A stretch of DNA of 64,000 nucleotides, taken from Chitinophagaceae bacterium (GTDB taxonomy: Bacteria > Bacteroidota > Bacteroidia > Chitinophagales > Chitinophagaceae). Position numbers and translations under genes: made by a program. Positions 1-10,565 of the stretch are shown here, one piece after another; within the stretch, counting starts at the first letter, position 1, and the number at the start of each line of letters is the position of its first letter. Location: the NCBI GenBank assembly GCA_024707305.1, contig JANPZZ010000013.1, forward strand, positions 1 through 64,000, given 5' to 3'. The notes below the pieces were generated by a model, which saw only the letters and a program-made list of their open reading frames with translations, was not told where the DNA came from and searched no databases.

Positions 1-751
1 AATTGGCCTTTCCATTGCCAGTGGATTATCCTTGCCTGATATGGGTGCCGGGATCGCGCTGTAGAGATTTGTCCGAAACACTCCCATCGTTGTTACCAAC
101 TGAAATCGTTGCGCCGTCACCGAGCAACAGGTAAAATTGCTCCAGCGATTCACGGCTGGTTCTTTGCTGCCGCCAACGCAAAAAATATCCCTTCTCATTT
201 GCCGGACCTTTTAACCGGGAAATAATAGGATAATACAAGAACGAGTCCACCACGTATATCTTTCCAATGATAACGGAGTCATTTTTTTCCAGACCGGTAA
301 TCATGGCCCGGTATGCTTCGGGCTCCACCTCACGGTGGGCACCAAGAATATGAATACGATTGAAATTGCTATCAAGAATTTCAGCTGAAGCCCAGGTGCT
401 ATCTGTTAGTGTGGTTCTTAAAACCTGTAACTCCTCAAGGCTGTCCGCCGCTGTTGCCGTTTTCGACAACATTGCACCCAGGGATTCATTTTTTGAAGTC
501 TGTAAATGTGCCCTTCCAATAGCCTGCGCTGATCGGGCAAAAATGGTAGACATCTGCTCCGTTACCTCTTTGATACGAAGATGGCCGTTTTGAATTGCGA
601 ACTTACGAGCGTAGATATAAGAAATGGTTGCAAATGCTCCGATTATGAGCAATAAGAGCAACCCAATCAATATGGGGAGACGGGCTTGTAAGGAGATACC
701 CTTACTCCTGCCAATGTCTACAGGCTGGTAAGTGTTGTTTGAAACACTCAT
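1..751 (-). CDS. Membrane sensor protein, N-terminal part (partial)
   Basis: This is the N-terminal part of a membrane-anchored sensor. After about 20 polar residues there is one strong membrane segment (LLLLLIIGAFATISYIYA), followed by about 180 residues that look like an extracytoplasmic sensing domain with helical start. The reading frame breaks near position 75. In the next frame the protein continues naturally to the window edge (...SAIPAPISGKDNPLAMERP), so the C-terminal signalling part lies outside the window. I chose the inner ATG at 751 (MSVSNN); an ATG at 790 in frame is also possible. It may be a histidine kinase or cyclase, but no catalytic domain is visible. It lies downstream of the mannan operon on the same strand, separated by about 240 bases. 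Confidence 0.55.
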
Positions 752-991
752 GAGTTTGGTTCCGAATGAATAGTGATAGTATAGTCGCAACTATTAATTC
801 ATTCAACTACAAAGTTAAAACCGTCGTAATAGCAGCTGTTTAAAGGTAGTCAATTCAATATGCAAGGCCAAATTAAGTTTACACAAATGAAATTCTATTG
901 CCAACATATGCATCCTGCAGTAATGTCGCGCAAAATATCGAACGACATTTGTCAATCACGCATCCAAAAAATTTGATATTTATCAGCGAAA

Positions 992-3662
992 TTATCTAAT
1001 TACAAAATTGTGCACACCATGCGGTAATGGTACGTTCACCTTTCCTTTTAATTCACTTCGCTTCACTCCATTCTCAAAAAGTGACTTCCCTTTTGGTATT
1101 TCGATTACAAGTGTGGCCTGGCTATTGTCGGGAACGACAGCCCGGTAAGCGATTTCTTTGCCTTCCCTTTTCCATGATGATTCGATGGTGCCATAAGTGC
1201 TTTTATAAGAAACAGAAAAATCAGGAAAGACCTTCAGCAAAAAAAGGCCGCAGGTAGAAATGTTTAAATCCCGGTGATTCAGGATCGGGATGTATTCCGC
1301 CGAGTGCTTTAAAGAACCAGGCACCAATCTCTCCGAACATAATATGGTTCATGCTGATGTCGGATTTCGCATCAATCGGCCAGTTCTCATAGAGTGAAGT
1401 GGCGCCGTTTTTAATCCACCAGCCCCAGCCGGGAAAACTATCGCGGGTTGCGAGTTGATAGGCTAGCTGACCATGACCATTTTCACTCAGTGCATTTAAA
1501 ATTGATTTGGTGCCGAGTAGGCCTACATCCAGTTTGATACCATCAGCTTTTACTCTGTTCGCGAGACTTGCTGCCACTCGCGCACGATACTCTTCAGGCA
1601 CAAGATCAAAATGAAGCGGTACACTCAATTCAGTTTGAAAGCCGCTTCCATAGATAGCAGTTTCACGATTGAGGTATTTTTTATTGAACTCATCTTTAAT
1701 TTTCGCAGCCAGCAAGCGATATTTCTTTTCATCATCGCGGCGACCGAAAAGCCCGGCAGCATTAGCGAGAATGTTTACATCTTTAAAATAATAAGCGGTA
1801 GATGTAAACGCTACAGGTGTTTGCGATTTCACAGGAATCCAGTCGCCCAGTCCCCAGGTAGTTAAACCATCCGGATAATTCAGGTTGATATAATCCACAT
1901 ATTTCTTTATTGACTCATAGTTTTCACGCAATGCACGATCATCTCCATAAAACAGGTAAAGGTTCCAGGGAATAATGGCGACGGTGCTTGTCCAGTCGGG
2001 GCCATTGCCCCATTCATAACCCCAGCCGCCAGTGGGTATAATGGAAGGAAAAACGCCGTTGGGTTGTTGTTCATCTCGATGATCGGCCATCCATTTTTCA
2101 TACACAGTAATTCCATCAAAGTTGAATAAACCAGTCTCCTGTGCAATATGCGCATCACCTGTCCATCCATTTTTTCCCGTTGCGGGCAATCGGTGGGATA
2201 ACCAAACAGATTGCTCAAATAGGAATTATTCGTCGCTTTCCAGATTTTCTCAATAAGCGAATTGGATGATTGCAGGTTGCCAACAGCCGGCACATCACTA
2301 TGCATTTCCACAGCTTCGATACGAAAATCATTGGGCCCGATGGGTTGATCTGATTTTATTTCCACATACTGAAAACCTTTATAATTGAACCGCGGCTGAA
2401 AATAGTTCATTCCATTTCCGGAGAGAATAAAAATATCTGTCTGAAAAGGATCTTTATCATCTGTAGGGCGATAATGCACATCGAGATTGGAAATATCAAC
2501 TCTTCCATTATCATAAAGCCGTTCGCCATGTTTGATCCGAACAACATTACCCTTCTCTCCTTTCATTTGTACACGCACCACGCCGGCAATATTTTTTTCA
2601 AAATGAACAACGATGACGGTATCATTATAAAAAATTATTTTTTGAGGCTGATAGATAGCTGTCTCCCGAATGGGATGAATGGCCTGTGCTATTACGCGCT
2701 GCGCAGGAACGGCACGAGGTATAGCATTTTGCCATGCGGTATCGATGAATTCAGCTTTGTCCCAACCTGGCATTTCAAGCCGGGCATCGAAATGTTCTGC
2801 GGTGTAGATGCTGTTGAAAACAACAGGGCCTGTATGGGTTTTCCAATCGCGGCCGGTAGATACATATTCAACCGAACCATCCATATAAGTGACCCGGATA
2901 TCCATGCAAAATGCAGGTCGGTTGCGCCAGGGGGCTACATGAAAATTCCATACGGCCGTGGACTGGTGATTGTACCAGCCATTACCCAGCATGACACCGG
3001 TTACATTTTCACCAGTCTGCAGCGCATTTGTTATGTCGTGCGTGACATACAATATCCTTCTGTCGAAACGAGTATACGCAGGATCGAGAACACTGTTACC
3101 AATTCGTTGACCGTTTATTGATAATTCATACAATCCTGCAGCAGCAATATAAGCGCGTGCTTCTTTAACAGGCTTGGAAAGGGAGAATGTTTTTCGGAAA
3201 TAAGGAGCAGGTTTTACGTGAATGCTGTTTCGCATCGCTGATCCAGTGTCCCCGCCAGTTTGCACGTTGCATGTAGCCAGTTTCAAACCAGGTGATGGGA
3301 CTTAAACAACTCTTTCCTGTTTCATCCACTATATGCACACGCCAGTAGTAACGGGTTAAGGGATCCAGTGCCGCGCCCTCATAAATTGCAGCCTGCAGCG
3401 GCTCATTTGATGGCCGTGTACCCCAGTTCACCGATTTTCCATCGGCCAGGGCGGCTGAATCTTTTCCAATCATCACCTGCCAGCTTGCGATGCGGGCATC
3501 GCTTCCATTCAATTTTACCCTCCATCGAAAACGAGGATGCTCCGTATCAATACCGAGTGGACGATCGAGGTACTCGCAGGTGAGATCGTAAACAGTTACA
3601 GACTGGCTGAAGCCTTGTGTTGCAAAAGAAATAACCAGCAGAAACAGGATGGCAATACGCAT
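992..3662 (-). CDS. Alpha-L-rhamnosidase, GH78 family (frameshifted)
   Basis: Secreted glycoside hydrolase expected to remove terminal alpha-L-rhamnose. A signal peptide (MRIAILFLLVISFATQGFSQ) starts at the ATG at 3662. Next come the fibronectin-like N-terminal domain (YDLTCEYLDRPLGID), the rhamnosidase N domain (AYIAAAGLYELSINGQRIG, LGNGWYNH), the concanavalin-like domain, the (alpha/alpha)6 barrel with FGYPTDCPQREK and GWTGDAH, and a C-terminal beta domain. About 890 residues are reconstructed, the usual GH78 size. The frame changes three times, near 3240, 2185 and 1245, while the protein sequence stays continuous. This points to sequencing indels rather than decay. It is the last gene of the mannan operon, 63 bases after the GH26 gene. 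A rhamnosidase is unusual in a mannan locus. Confidence 0.85.
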
Positions 3663-3725
3663 GAAGATGACGTTAAGTTCAGTTATTGCCACAATTTACT
3701 GAATAGAATGCAAGCGCGAATTCAG

Positions 3726-4847
3726 CTAACGATACATATTCGGAAGATCTTTCTCAAAGAGCGTAAACGGATCGTTATAAAATTTCATAAAATCAGGTAC
3801 CGAGATATGCCCTGGAAAAGGTGCATAATAGTGCGTAGCACTGTGCTCATCGTTTCGCCAAACCAATACATAACTTAGCTGCAGGCCTTCTGTTTTTACC
3901 GCGCGCAAAAGCACATCCGTCCACCAGGAAGTATTGGGAATAGACTCCAGCCCGGTTTCCGTAAATGCGGCCAGCTTCTTTCTCTTTTTTGCAAAGTCCG
4001 ACACAATCTTGAGCTTGCGTACTCCTGCTTCCACGTTGTATTTTCCATCGCGGCCAAAATCGGCATAGTCATCCATGCCCACCATATCCACCCATTCATC
4101 ACCGGGATATCTTTCCAAAAATTCTTCCTCAGAATTGAAAAGACAATCAGGAGAGAATGCATAAATAAAATTATGCACCTGCAAACTATCGCGGAGATAG
4201 CTAACCGTAAAACGCCAGAGTGATTTAAAGTCGGCGATTGAGGAATGTGAACGTCCCCACCAAAACCAATCCCCATCAAATTCATGATATGGACGGAAGA
4301 TCATGGGTGCAAGCGTGCTGTCATTACCTTTTACAGAATGCGCAAGCCGTGCAACTTTTTTCAATATCTCTTTATAAACTTCATGATGTGAGCCTCCCGG
4401 TATCAGCAGCGGTACAGCTGCTTTGGAAACGCTATCCTTCCAGTAAAACCCGCCTTCGGAGGCAGGGTTATTGAAATGCCAGGCAACTGTAACAACACCA
4501 CCCCGGTTGTAAGTTGATGTAATTGTCTCGCGCAGGTTATTGAAAACCCAGTCCATTTCATTTTGCGGGCGGCCACTCAACCCGAGGAAATCAACACCAA
4601 CCACAGCGGGATGCGAACCGGTAACCGATTTTACATCAGAGCGATCTTCATCTCCGCTCCAACCATGACCATACTCCGTTGCATGCTGGTGCCCAAAAAG
4701 AATATGTTTCTCCGATAGCTTTTTCAGATTGTTGTATAAAGCAACAGTTTGCGGAGTTGCATTCCTGTCAATCAGCTGCGCTTGCGTGCAGGAGGAACAC
4801 AATAAAAAGGCAATGACAGGCAGTCGTAACATGGTAGTGGTTTTCAT
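3726..4847 (-). CDS. Beta-mannanase, GH26 family lipoprotein
   Basis: Endo- or exo-acting beta-1,4-mannanase of family GH26. The 373-residue protein is uninterrupted. It begins with a signal sequence ending in a cysteine (LLCSSC, Cys20), suggesting a lipoprotein. Family landmarks are FGHQHATEYG near residue 51, the acid/base glutamate in RPYHEFDGDWFWWG (Glu189) and the nucleophile in AFTETGLE (Glu297). In the Bacteroides fragilis mannan pathway a GH26 enzyme releases mannobiose, the substrate of the epimerase encoded a few genes upstream here. The gene starts 11 bases after the aldo/keto reductase stop, so the two are probably co-transcribed. Subsite mode (mannobiose-releasing or random) cannot be read from the sequence. 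Confidence 0.9.
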   Translation of the reverse strand: MKTTTMLRLPVIAFLLCSSCTQAQLIDRNATPQTVALYNNLKKLSEKHILFGHQHATEYGHGWSGDEDRSDVKSVTGSHPAVVGVDFLGLSGRPQNEMDWVFNNLRETITSTYNRGGVVTVAWHFNNPASEGGFYWKDSVSKAAVPLLIPGGSHHEVYKEILKKVARLAHSVKGNDSTLAPMIFRPYHEFDGDWFWWGRSHSSIADFKSLWRFTVSYLRDSLQVHNFIYAFSPDCLFNSEEEFLERYPGDEWVDMVGMDDYADFGRDGKYNVEAGVRKLKIVSDFAKKRKKLAAFTETGLESIPNTSWWTDVLLRAVKTEGLQLSYVLVWRNDEHSATHYYAPFPGHISVPDFMKFYNDPFTLFEKDLPNMYR

Positions 4848-4858
4848 TATTTTTTTCT

Positions 4859-5857
4859 TCAGAATTTTTCAGCCAGCACCCCTTCAATAGCCAGCAGTTC
4901 ATCTGTATCAAATTTGAGATTATTCAAAGCTCCGAGATTGTCGAGCAGTTGTTCTTCCCGGCTTACACCCACTAATACCGAAGTCACACGTCCATCTTTC
5001 AGCAGCCAGGCGATTGCCATTTGGGATAGCGACTGTCCGCGTGCGGCGGCAATTTCATTCAGTGCGCGCATTTGTTTAATTCGCCTTTCGGTCACTTCAC
5101 TTTCTTTCAAAAATCCAGTCGGATTTTTCGCACGAGAATCTTCAGGAATTCCATTGAGGTATTTGCCTGAGAGAAGGCCCTGTGCCAATGGTGAAAACAC
5201 AATACAGCCAACGCCATATTGTTCCAGTGTATCTAAAAGACCATCTTCCACCCATCTGTCGAGCATGGAATATTTGGGCTGATGAATCAAACAGGGTGTA
5301 CCCAGACTTTTTAGAATCTCAAAAGCCCGCGCCGACTCCGCCGCATCATAACTGGAGATGCCTGCATACAGCGCCTTACCACTTCTTACGATACTGTCGA
5401 GTGCCATCATGGTTTCTTCCACGGGCGTTTCAGGATCAGGGCGATGCGAATAAAAAATATCTACATAGTCCACACCCATTCTTTTCAGGCTTTGATCTAA
5501 ACTTGCGACGAGGTATTTCCGGGAATTAAATTCGCCATACGGACCCGGCCACATACGCCAGCCGGCTTTACTGGAAATAATCAGTTCATCGCGCAGGTAA
5601 CCCGGAAAATCCTTTCGCAGGATTTTACCAAAATTCTCTTCAGCCGAACCTGGTGGAACGCCGTAATTATTGGCCAGATCGAAATGGGTAACTCCCCTGT
5701 CGAAAGCGGAGCGGATGATTTTTCGGCCATTTTCAAAACTTTCGGTATCACCGAAATTATGCCAAAGGCCAAGTGATATTGCCGGCAACAACAACCCGCT
5801 TTTGCCACAACGGTTGTATTGGGCATGATCGTATCTGTTTGGATCGGGAGTGTACAT
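4859..5857 (-). CDS. Aldo/keto reductase, YghZ-like
   Basis: NADPH-dependent aldo/keto reductase of the YghZ (glyceraldehyde 3-phosphate reductase) type. The 332-residue protein has the catalytic tetrad Asp60 and Tyr65 (THFDLANNYG), Lys97 (ISSKAG) and His138 (FYSHRPD). It also has the usual C-terminal cofactor motif region (SVLVGVSREEQL). There is no signal peptide, so it is cytoplasmic. It sits between the CE2-type esterase and GH26 genes with short spacers, inside the mannan operon. Its role there is not evident. It may reduce an aldose or keto-sugar produced during mannan or side-chain breakdown, but that is inference. Confidence 0.85.
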   Translation of the reverse strand: MYTPDPNRYDHAQYNRCGKSGLLLPAISLGLWHNFGDTESFENGRKIIRSAFDRGVTHFDLANNYGVPPGSAEENFGKILRKDFPGYLRDELIISSKAGWRMWPGPYGEFNSRKYLVASLDQSLKRMGVDYVDIFYSHRPDPETPVEETMMALDSIVRSGKALYAGISSYDAAESARAFEILKSLGTPCLIHQPKYSMLDRWVEDGLLDTLEQYGVGCIVFSPLAQGLLSGKYLNGIPEDSRAKNPTGFLKESEVTERRIKQMRALNEIAAARGQSLSQMAIAWLLKDGRVTSVLVGVSREEQLLDNLGALNNLKFDTDELLAIEGVLAEKF

Positions 5858-5900
5858 GTGTTAGATTAAATGTGATAAAGTCAGACGCAATATACGCCGC

Positions 5901-6953
5901 CTATTGCTGCTGCAAAAACTTCGCCAGCTCTTCGGCAATCGCCGCATGGTCATTTATATCCGGATGATAATCGCACCCGCCGGTATATGATTTCTCGAAG
6001 AAATAATAATCGGCAGATTTCGTCATATTTGCGGCCACAGCAGGCAATATTTTCTTAAACCAGTTCCGCAACTTTTCATCAGCCATCGGGCTACTGAGCA
6101 ATATAAATCTTGAATTGGGATAAACCACTTCCAGTTGATCAAGAAAAATATTGTAGTTGCTCACAAATGCAGCTGAATCCTGAATTCCATCATTCTGTCC
6201 CAGGCAAACAAATACGATATCAGGTTGGTATTTTGAAAAATCCCAGTCAATTCGATTGCCTCGCATATCCACTTTATCATACACCTGTGGCATAATGATT
6301 TCCTGATCGCAGCAACTATGCATTAAGCCAATTCCGGATACCGATGAAAGATGTACCGACGCATTCAGCAAACGCCCCAGCCGCGGACCATATGCGAGCC
6401 AGGCATTGTGTTGATCCTGCCATTTACCAGCACCACAGGGAATTTCACTGGGATCACTACTGGCGCCGCATGTAATGGAGTTTCCAAAGAATTCGAATTT
6501 CTTCACCGGCATTTCAGATGGCGATTTTATCGCAACAGCTTTAACACCATAAAAATCCATATAGCCAATATTGGCCTCTGTGTTTTTCATCAGAATCACA
6601 TCATGCCATTCTGTTTTTTTCCTCGGTTGAATGCGGATGGTATCTGAAGCTGCCTTCAACATGGATCGAACAGCTTCTCCGTCTACTACCAGCTCAATAT
6701 AATTATGGTTGCTTCCCCAGCGTATCTCATCGCCCACAAAAATTTCACAATTGTCGCCTTTAAAACTGAATTCAATTTGTACGCCGGGTTGCCAGAAACG
6801 AATGGTATCTGCGCGACTGTCATCCACACGGCCTGTAATCCGAATGGAAAAATCGGCCGGACGGAAAAATTGTAACGATGTTGTTTGTGTGCACGAAAGC
6901 GAAAAAGTTACGAGCAATACAAACAGAAAAACAGGATGGATGTTCTTTATCAT
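5901..6953 (-). CDS. Acetyl esterase, CE2-type SGNH hydrolase lipoprotein
   Basis: Probable carbohydrate acetyl esterase that removes acetyl groups from mannan. The 350-residue protein has a lipoprotein signal (FSLSC, Cys21). A jelly-roll N-terminal domain follows (GRVDDSRADTIRFWQPGVQI), then an SGNH hydrolase domain. The SGNH blocks are visible: FGNSITCG with Ser159, GQND with Asn254, and DYHPDINDH with Asp328 and His330. This two-domain layout is that of family CE2, in which several members deacetylate xylan or glucomannan. The gene is uninterrupted and lies between the GH5 and aldo/keto reductase genes of the mannan operon. The substrate is inferred from context. Confidence 0.82.
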   Translation of the reverse strand: MIKNIHPVFLFVLLVTFSLSCTQTTSLQFFRPADFSIRITGRVDDSRADTIRFWQPGVQIEFSFKGDNCEIFVGDEIRWGSNHNYIELVVDGEAVRSMLKAASDTIRIQPRKKTEWHDVILMKNTEANIGYMDFYGVKAVAIKSPSEMPVKKFEFFGNSITCGASSDPSEIPCGAGKWQDQHNAWLAYGPRLGRLLNASVHLSSVSGIGLMHSCCDQEIIMPQVYDKVDMRGNRIDWDFSKYQPDIVFVCLGQNDGIQDSAAFVSNYNIFLDQLEVVYPNSRFILLSSPMADEKLRNWFKKILPAVAANMTKSADYYFFEKSYTGGCDYHPDINDHAAIAEELAKFLQQQ

Positions 6954-6990
6954 AAAAGGAACGTTTCTACTTTATAGAAAAACCATTATT

Positions 6991-8049
6991 CTAAGGAAAT
7001 GCGGCAGCCGGTACGCCAGTATTTTTTACACCATTCACATCATAGGCCCATTGCCGTCCCCAGGTAGTGAGTCGGGAAGTGTCGCTCCAACTGGTACACA
7101 TATCAAAACAGAGATTGGCATCATTATTCCCTTTCCAGCTCCAGCCGAGGTAACCCACCTTTTTTGTCTGGCACAATTGCATCAGTAGCGGTGCATTTAC
7201 TTTACACACAAAATCTGTGGGCTGCTGATCGTCGGGCACATTCCAACCAAATTCACCGAACACGAGGCAAAGATTTTTTGATAAAATATTATCGATGCGC
7301 GCACTGTAAGTTGATGCATCATTCCAGTTTGAATACGCATGTGTACTGAAGATGAGATTCTTTTCCGGATCAGCATCCAGCAGGTTTTTTCCGTAGTCAA
7401 CGATGGCTGTTTCATTTTGTCCATAACCCGGCGCATCAATCATGATGGGAATTTTATATCCTGCATTACGAAGGTTAAGAATTGCAGGAAGATATGCGTT
7501 ACGCCACGCGAGTGAATTGGTATTGCCACTACCCCATTCATTTGCAATATTCAGAATCACGAATGCGCTGTATTTGTCCATCATCGCTTTTACATCCGTG
7601 CGCGTATAATAACTCACTGCCGTGTTGATATTACTGGCATCCGTTCCTCCGGTAAAATCGTGCAGCTCTACGATTGGCACCATTTTATTTGCAATACAGG
7701 TTGCTATTGCATCATCGAGTACAGATAATGCGGGCGTCCATGCCTGTGTTTCCACCATCCAAACCAGTCGCGCTGCATTGCAACCTAGCGTCGCCGCTGC
7801 TTTTAAAGAAGGTTTATAATCATTCGGAAACCAGAACACAGGAAAATTATTGCCGCGCATCAGAAATGCTTTTCCACTACTATCGCGTAAAGTGGTACCA
7901 TCCACATAAAAATGGGGCTTGTACACCGCAGGTGGTGGCGGCGGTGGAGGCGGCGGTGGATCCGGATCGGGAGTGGTGCCGTTTTTTGATTTGCTGCAAA
8001 ACGCAAAACAAACGCAAAGCAGGAAGAAAGGAAGCAAAGTTTTTTTCAT
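6991..8049 (-). CDS. GH5-family mannanase-like lipoprotein
   Basis: Secreted endoglycosidase of family GH5, by context an endo-beta-1,4-mannanase. The 352-residue protein has a lipoprotein signal peptide (VCFAFC, Cys18). A linker of about ten consecutive prolines follows (residues 31-40), then the TIM barrel. The acid/base glutamate lies in LNIANEWG (Glu171) and the nucleophile in LVFGEFG (Glu266). The YLGWSWKGN motif closes the barrel. The rigid proline linker probably holds the enzyme away from the outer membrane. It is uninterrupted and follows the epimerase by about 50 bases. The subfamily cannot be fixed without alignment; cellulase activity is the main alternative. Confidence 0.85.
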   Translation of the reverse strand: MKKTLLPFFLLCVCFAFCSKSKNGTTPDPDPPPPPPPPPPAVYKPHFYVDGTTLRDSSGKAFLMRGNNFPVFWFPNDYKPSLKAAATLGCNAARLVWMVETQAWTPALSVLDDAIATCIANKMVPIVELHDFTGGTDASNINTAVSYYTRTDVKAMMDKYSAFVILNIANEWGSGNTNSLAWRNAYLPAILNLRNAGYKIPIMIDAPGYGQNETAIVDYGKNLLDADPEKNLIFSTHAYSNWNDASTYSARIDNILSKNLCLVFGEFGWNVPDDQQPTDFVCKVNAPLLMQLCQTKKVGYLGWSWKGNNDANLCFDMCTSWSDTSRLTTWGRQWAYDVNGVKNTGVPAAAFP

Positions 8050-8096
8050 AGCTCCATCCGGTTTTTGTTTGCGTAAAACGATATTATAAGCCGGGC

Positions 8097-9326
8097 TTAC
8101 GGAAGCTCCACCCGGTTTGAAAGTTTATACATTGTTTCCAGTATCGAACGTGAATTATGGTAAGGACATTTCCAAAAACCGCCTTTGTCTTTATCCATAA
8201 CATTGTAATGCTCATCTACACCCCAATACCATTCTCCGCTTTTATGATCCGAAATATATTGTTTGATAAATGCCCAGCTTTGCATAGCGCGCTGTAACCA
8301 TTCATCGTTTCCGGTTTGCTGCCATAAAACCGTAAATGCCATCATCGCTTCGGCTTGCGGCCAGCTGTGTTTTTCTTTGATCCATTTATTTTCCGCAGGA
8401 AACCATTCGTACCACAACCCGCCATCAGCATCCATTGCCTGCAATGCGGAATTCGTAAGTCGTAAACAATGTTCTTTAAAGCGACTTATCCTTTCCGGAT
8501 CATTGATTACCTCTGCACAATCGAGCAGGAGCCATGCTGCTTCAATTTCATGACCGAAAGAACGGAGGCGTGTTTTGTTTTGCCATTTTTCATCAAAAAA
8601 TAAAAAAGTAATTCACCAGTGGAAGTGATAAAATGGCGATCAAACAAATCCAATAACTCGCCGATACAATTCTTTAGTTTTTCCGAAGGCGAAACGCGGT
8701 ATAGTTGCGCATAGGCCTCAATAATATGCAAATGCGTATTGGCGGTTTTACTAAAATTATCATCCTTACTACTCAGGCGCAGGTATTTCTATCGGCGACC
8801 AGTCCTGCGCAAATGCTTCCACGTATCCACCATGGTCAGGGTCGCGACTAAACCTTTCGATATATTCGAATAAATCTTTGGCGAGATTTAATGCAAGACC
8901 ATTGTCTACAATTCGATAGTAAGCGGCGAAAGCATACAAACAAAATGCCTGTCCGTAAATCTGTTTGCGTCCATCCAGCAATTCACCGTTTGCTTTCACC
9001 GACCAGTATGTGCCACCATGTTGATGATCCCAAAAATGTTGCACAAGGTATTCAAAGGCCCTGGTCGACAATTGTTCCCATTCAGAAAGTGGATAAAACC
9101 GCACCGCTTCTGAAAATGTCCAGCAGATACGCGCCATCATCACAGACCCTTTTGGCGCGGACAGATCGGGCTCATCGTTGTTGTTAACAGCACCATAGAA
9201 TCCACCTCCGGGATCTTTTGCAACGGTACCCCACCAGTGGAGAATAGCGTCCAGCTCCCTTCGCAGCTCAGCTCTGAAGTTGAGCTGCTGAGGTGAGGCC
9301 GTTTTGGTAAATATGCCGCTATTCAT
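8097..9326 (-). CDS. Mannobiose/cellobiose 2-epimerase (frameshifted)
   Basis: N-acylglucosamine 2-epimerase superfamily enzyme of the cellobiose 2-epimerase type. It converts beta-1,4-mannobiose to mannosyl-glucose. About 410 residues are reconstructed from three frames. Family histidine motifs are present: SFGHEIEA, KHSWPQAEA and CPYHNSR, with an N-terminal helix set (ELRRELDAILHWWG) and GGFYGAVNN. Frame changes fall near 8765 and 8580, the second in an A/T homopolymer. The rest of the sequence is intact, so the gene is probably functional. Its ATG overlaps the stop of the GH130 gene (TAATG), so the two are translationally coupled. They are consecutive steps of the mannosylglucose phosphorylase pathway. 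Confidence 0.88.
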
Positions 9327-10546
9327 TATCGGGGGTTTCCAGTTTTTTGCGGGGTAGAGGTAAGGCTGTGTACATAAGCCGACTGGTTTCGATCAATTAA
9401 TTCGGTAAGTATGCGCACCGTTTCTGCTGATGTAAACCGGTCTGCGGCTGTATTCATTACATAGTCGAGCAGCTTTTCGATGCTGCTAACAGCAACATGC
9501 ATTCTGGTGTCGGATGATGCGTAGTAGATAAATACTTTTCCGTCATCGTCGGCAATCCATCCATTGCAGAAAAGTACGTTCGATACATCGCCGATTCTTT
9601 CATCACCCTCGGGAGCGAGGAAGTAGCCTGCGGGTTTATAAATTACTTTGGAAGGATCTTCCAGGTCGGTCATAAATAAATAAAGTACATATCGCAAACC
9701 GGCGGCAGTATTTCTTACGCCGTGTGCCAGGTGCAGCCAGCCTTTATCGGTGCGGATGGGTTCCGGGCCGAGGCCGTTTTTTACTTCGTAAACAGTATGG
9801 TACACACGTGCATCAATTACGATTTCTTTCTCCACTACTGCAGGATCAATTGAATCGCTTAGCCCGAATCCGATACCACCCCCATTGCCTGCTTCTATAA
9901 AACCATCCTGTGGGCGTGTATAGAAAGCATATTTACCATCAATAAATTCAGGGTGTAAAACCACATTGCGCTGCTGGGGCGAAGGTGTTTTCAAATCGGG
10001 TAACCGCTCCCAGGTGACGAGGTCGCGCGTGCGTGCAATACCACATTGCGCCACCGCTGCCGACTGGTCGCCGGGAGAAGCTGCAGGATCGCGACGCTCG
10101 GTACAAAACAAACCATAAACCCAACCATCTTCATGTTTTACCACACGCATGTCGTACACATTGGTATCTGGCGCGTCCGTTTCCGGCATCACGATGGGAT
10201 AATCCCAGAATCGAAACTGGTCAACTCCATTCGGACTTTCAGCAACAGCAAAGAATGACTTTCGATTATCTGCTTCCACGCGAGCGATGAGAATGTATTT
10301 ATCACCAAACTTCATGGCACCTGCATTCAATACGGCATTAATACCAAAACGCTGCATCAGGTGTGGGTTGGATTCGGGATTTAAATCATACCGCCAGAAT
10401 AATGGAACATGCTGTGCTGTAAGCACAGGGTTTACAAACCTGTCTACAATACCATTGCCACGGGCACATTTGGCATTCGACAGGTTTAGCAACTCATCCT
10501 GTTGCTTTTCCAGGTCTGCCAGCCTCTTAAAAAACGTTTCTCTCAT
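9326..10546 (-). CDS. 4-O-beta-D-mannosyl-D-glucose phosphorylase, GH130
   Basis: Cytoplasmic phosphorylase that splits mannosyl-beta-1,4-glucose with phosphate into alpha-mannose-1-phosphate and glucose. The 406-residue protein is uninterrupted, close to the length of the characterised Bacteroides enzyme. The catalytic aspartate is Asp132 in NVYDMRV. The five-bladed propeller motifs [37 protein letters not shown] and [10 protein letters not shown] are present. It has no signal peptide. It follows the symporter gene by about 20 bases and overlaps the epimerase start. Together the three genes make a compact import-epimerise-phosphorolyse module. Family subgroup GH130_1 is inferred from pathway context and the match of these motifs. 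Confidence 0.92.
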   Translation of the reverse strand: MRETFFKRLADLEKQQDELLNLSNAKCARGNGIVDRFVNPVLTAQHVPLFWRYDLNPESNPHLMQRFGINAVLNAGAMKFGDKYILIARVEADNRKSFFAVAESPNGVDQFRFWDYPIVMPETDAPDTNVYDMRVVKHEDGWVYGLFCTERRDPAASPGDQSAAVAQCGIARTRDLVTWERLPDLKTPSPQQRNVVLHPEFIDGKYAFYTRPQDGFIEAGNGGGIGFGLSDSIDPAVVEKEIVIDARVYHTVYEVKNGLGPEPIRTDKGWLHLAHGVRNTAAGLRYVLYLFMTDLEDPSKVIYKPAGYFLAPEGDERIGDVSNVLFCNGWIADDDGKVFIYYASSDTRMHVAVSSIEKLLDYVMNTAADRFTSAETVRILTELIDRNQSAYVHSLTSTPQKTGNPR

Positions 10547-10565
10547 AACTCGCTGTTTGGTTTTG

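Noticed and set aside
360-593. Open frames opposite to or overlapping the real genes
   Set aside because: They lie antisense or out of frame within genes with clear domains and show no protein-like composition of their own.
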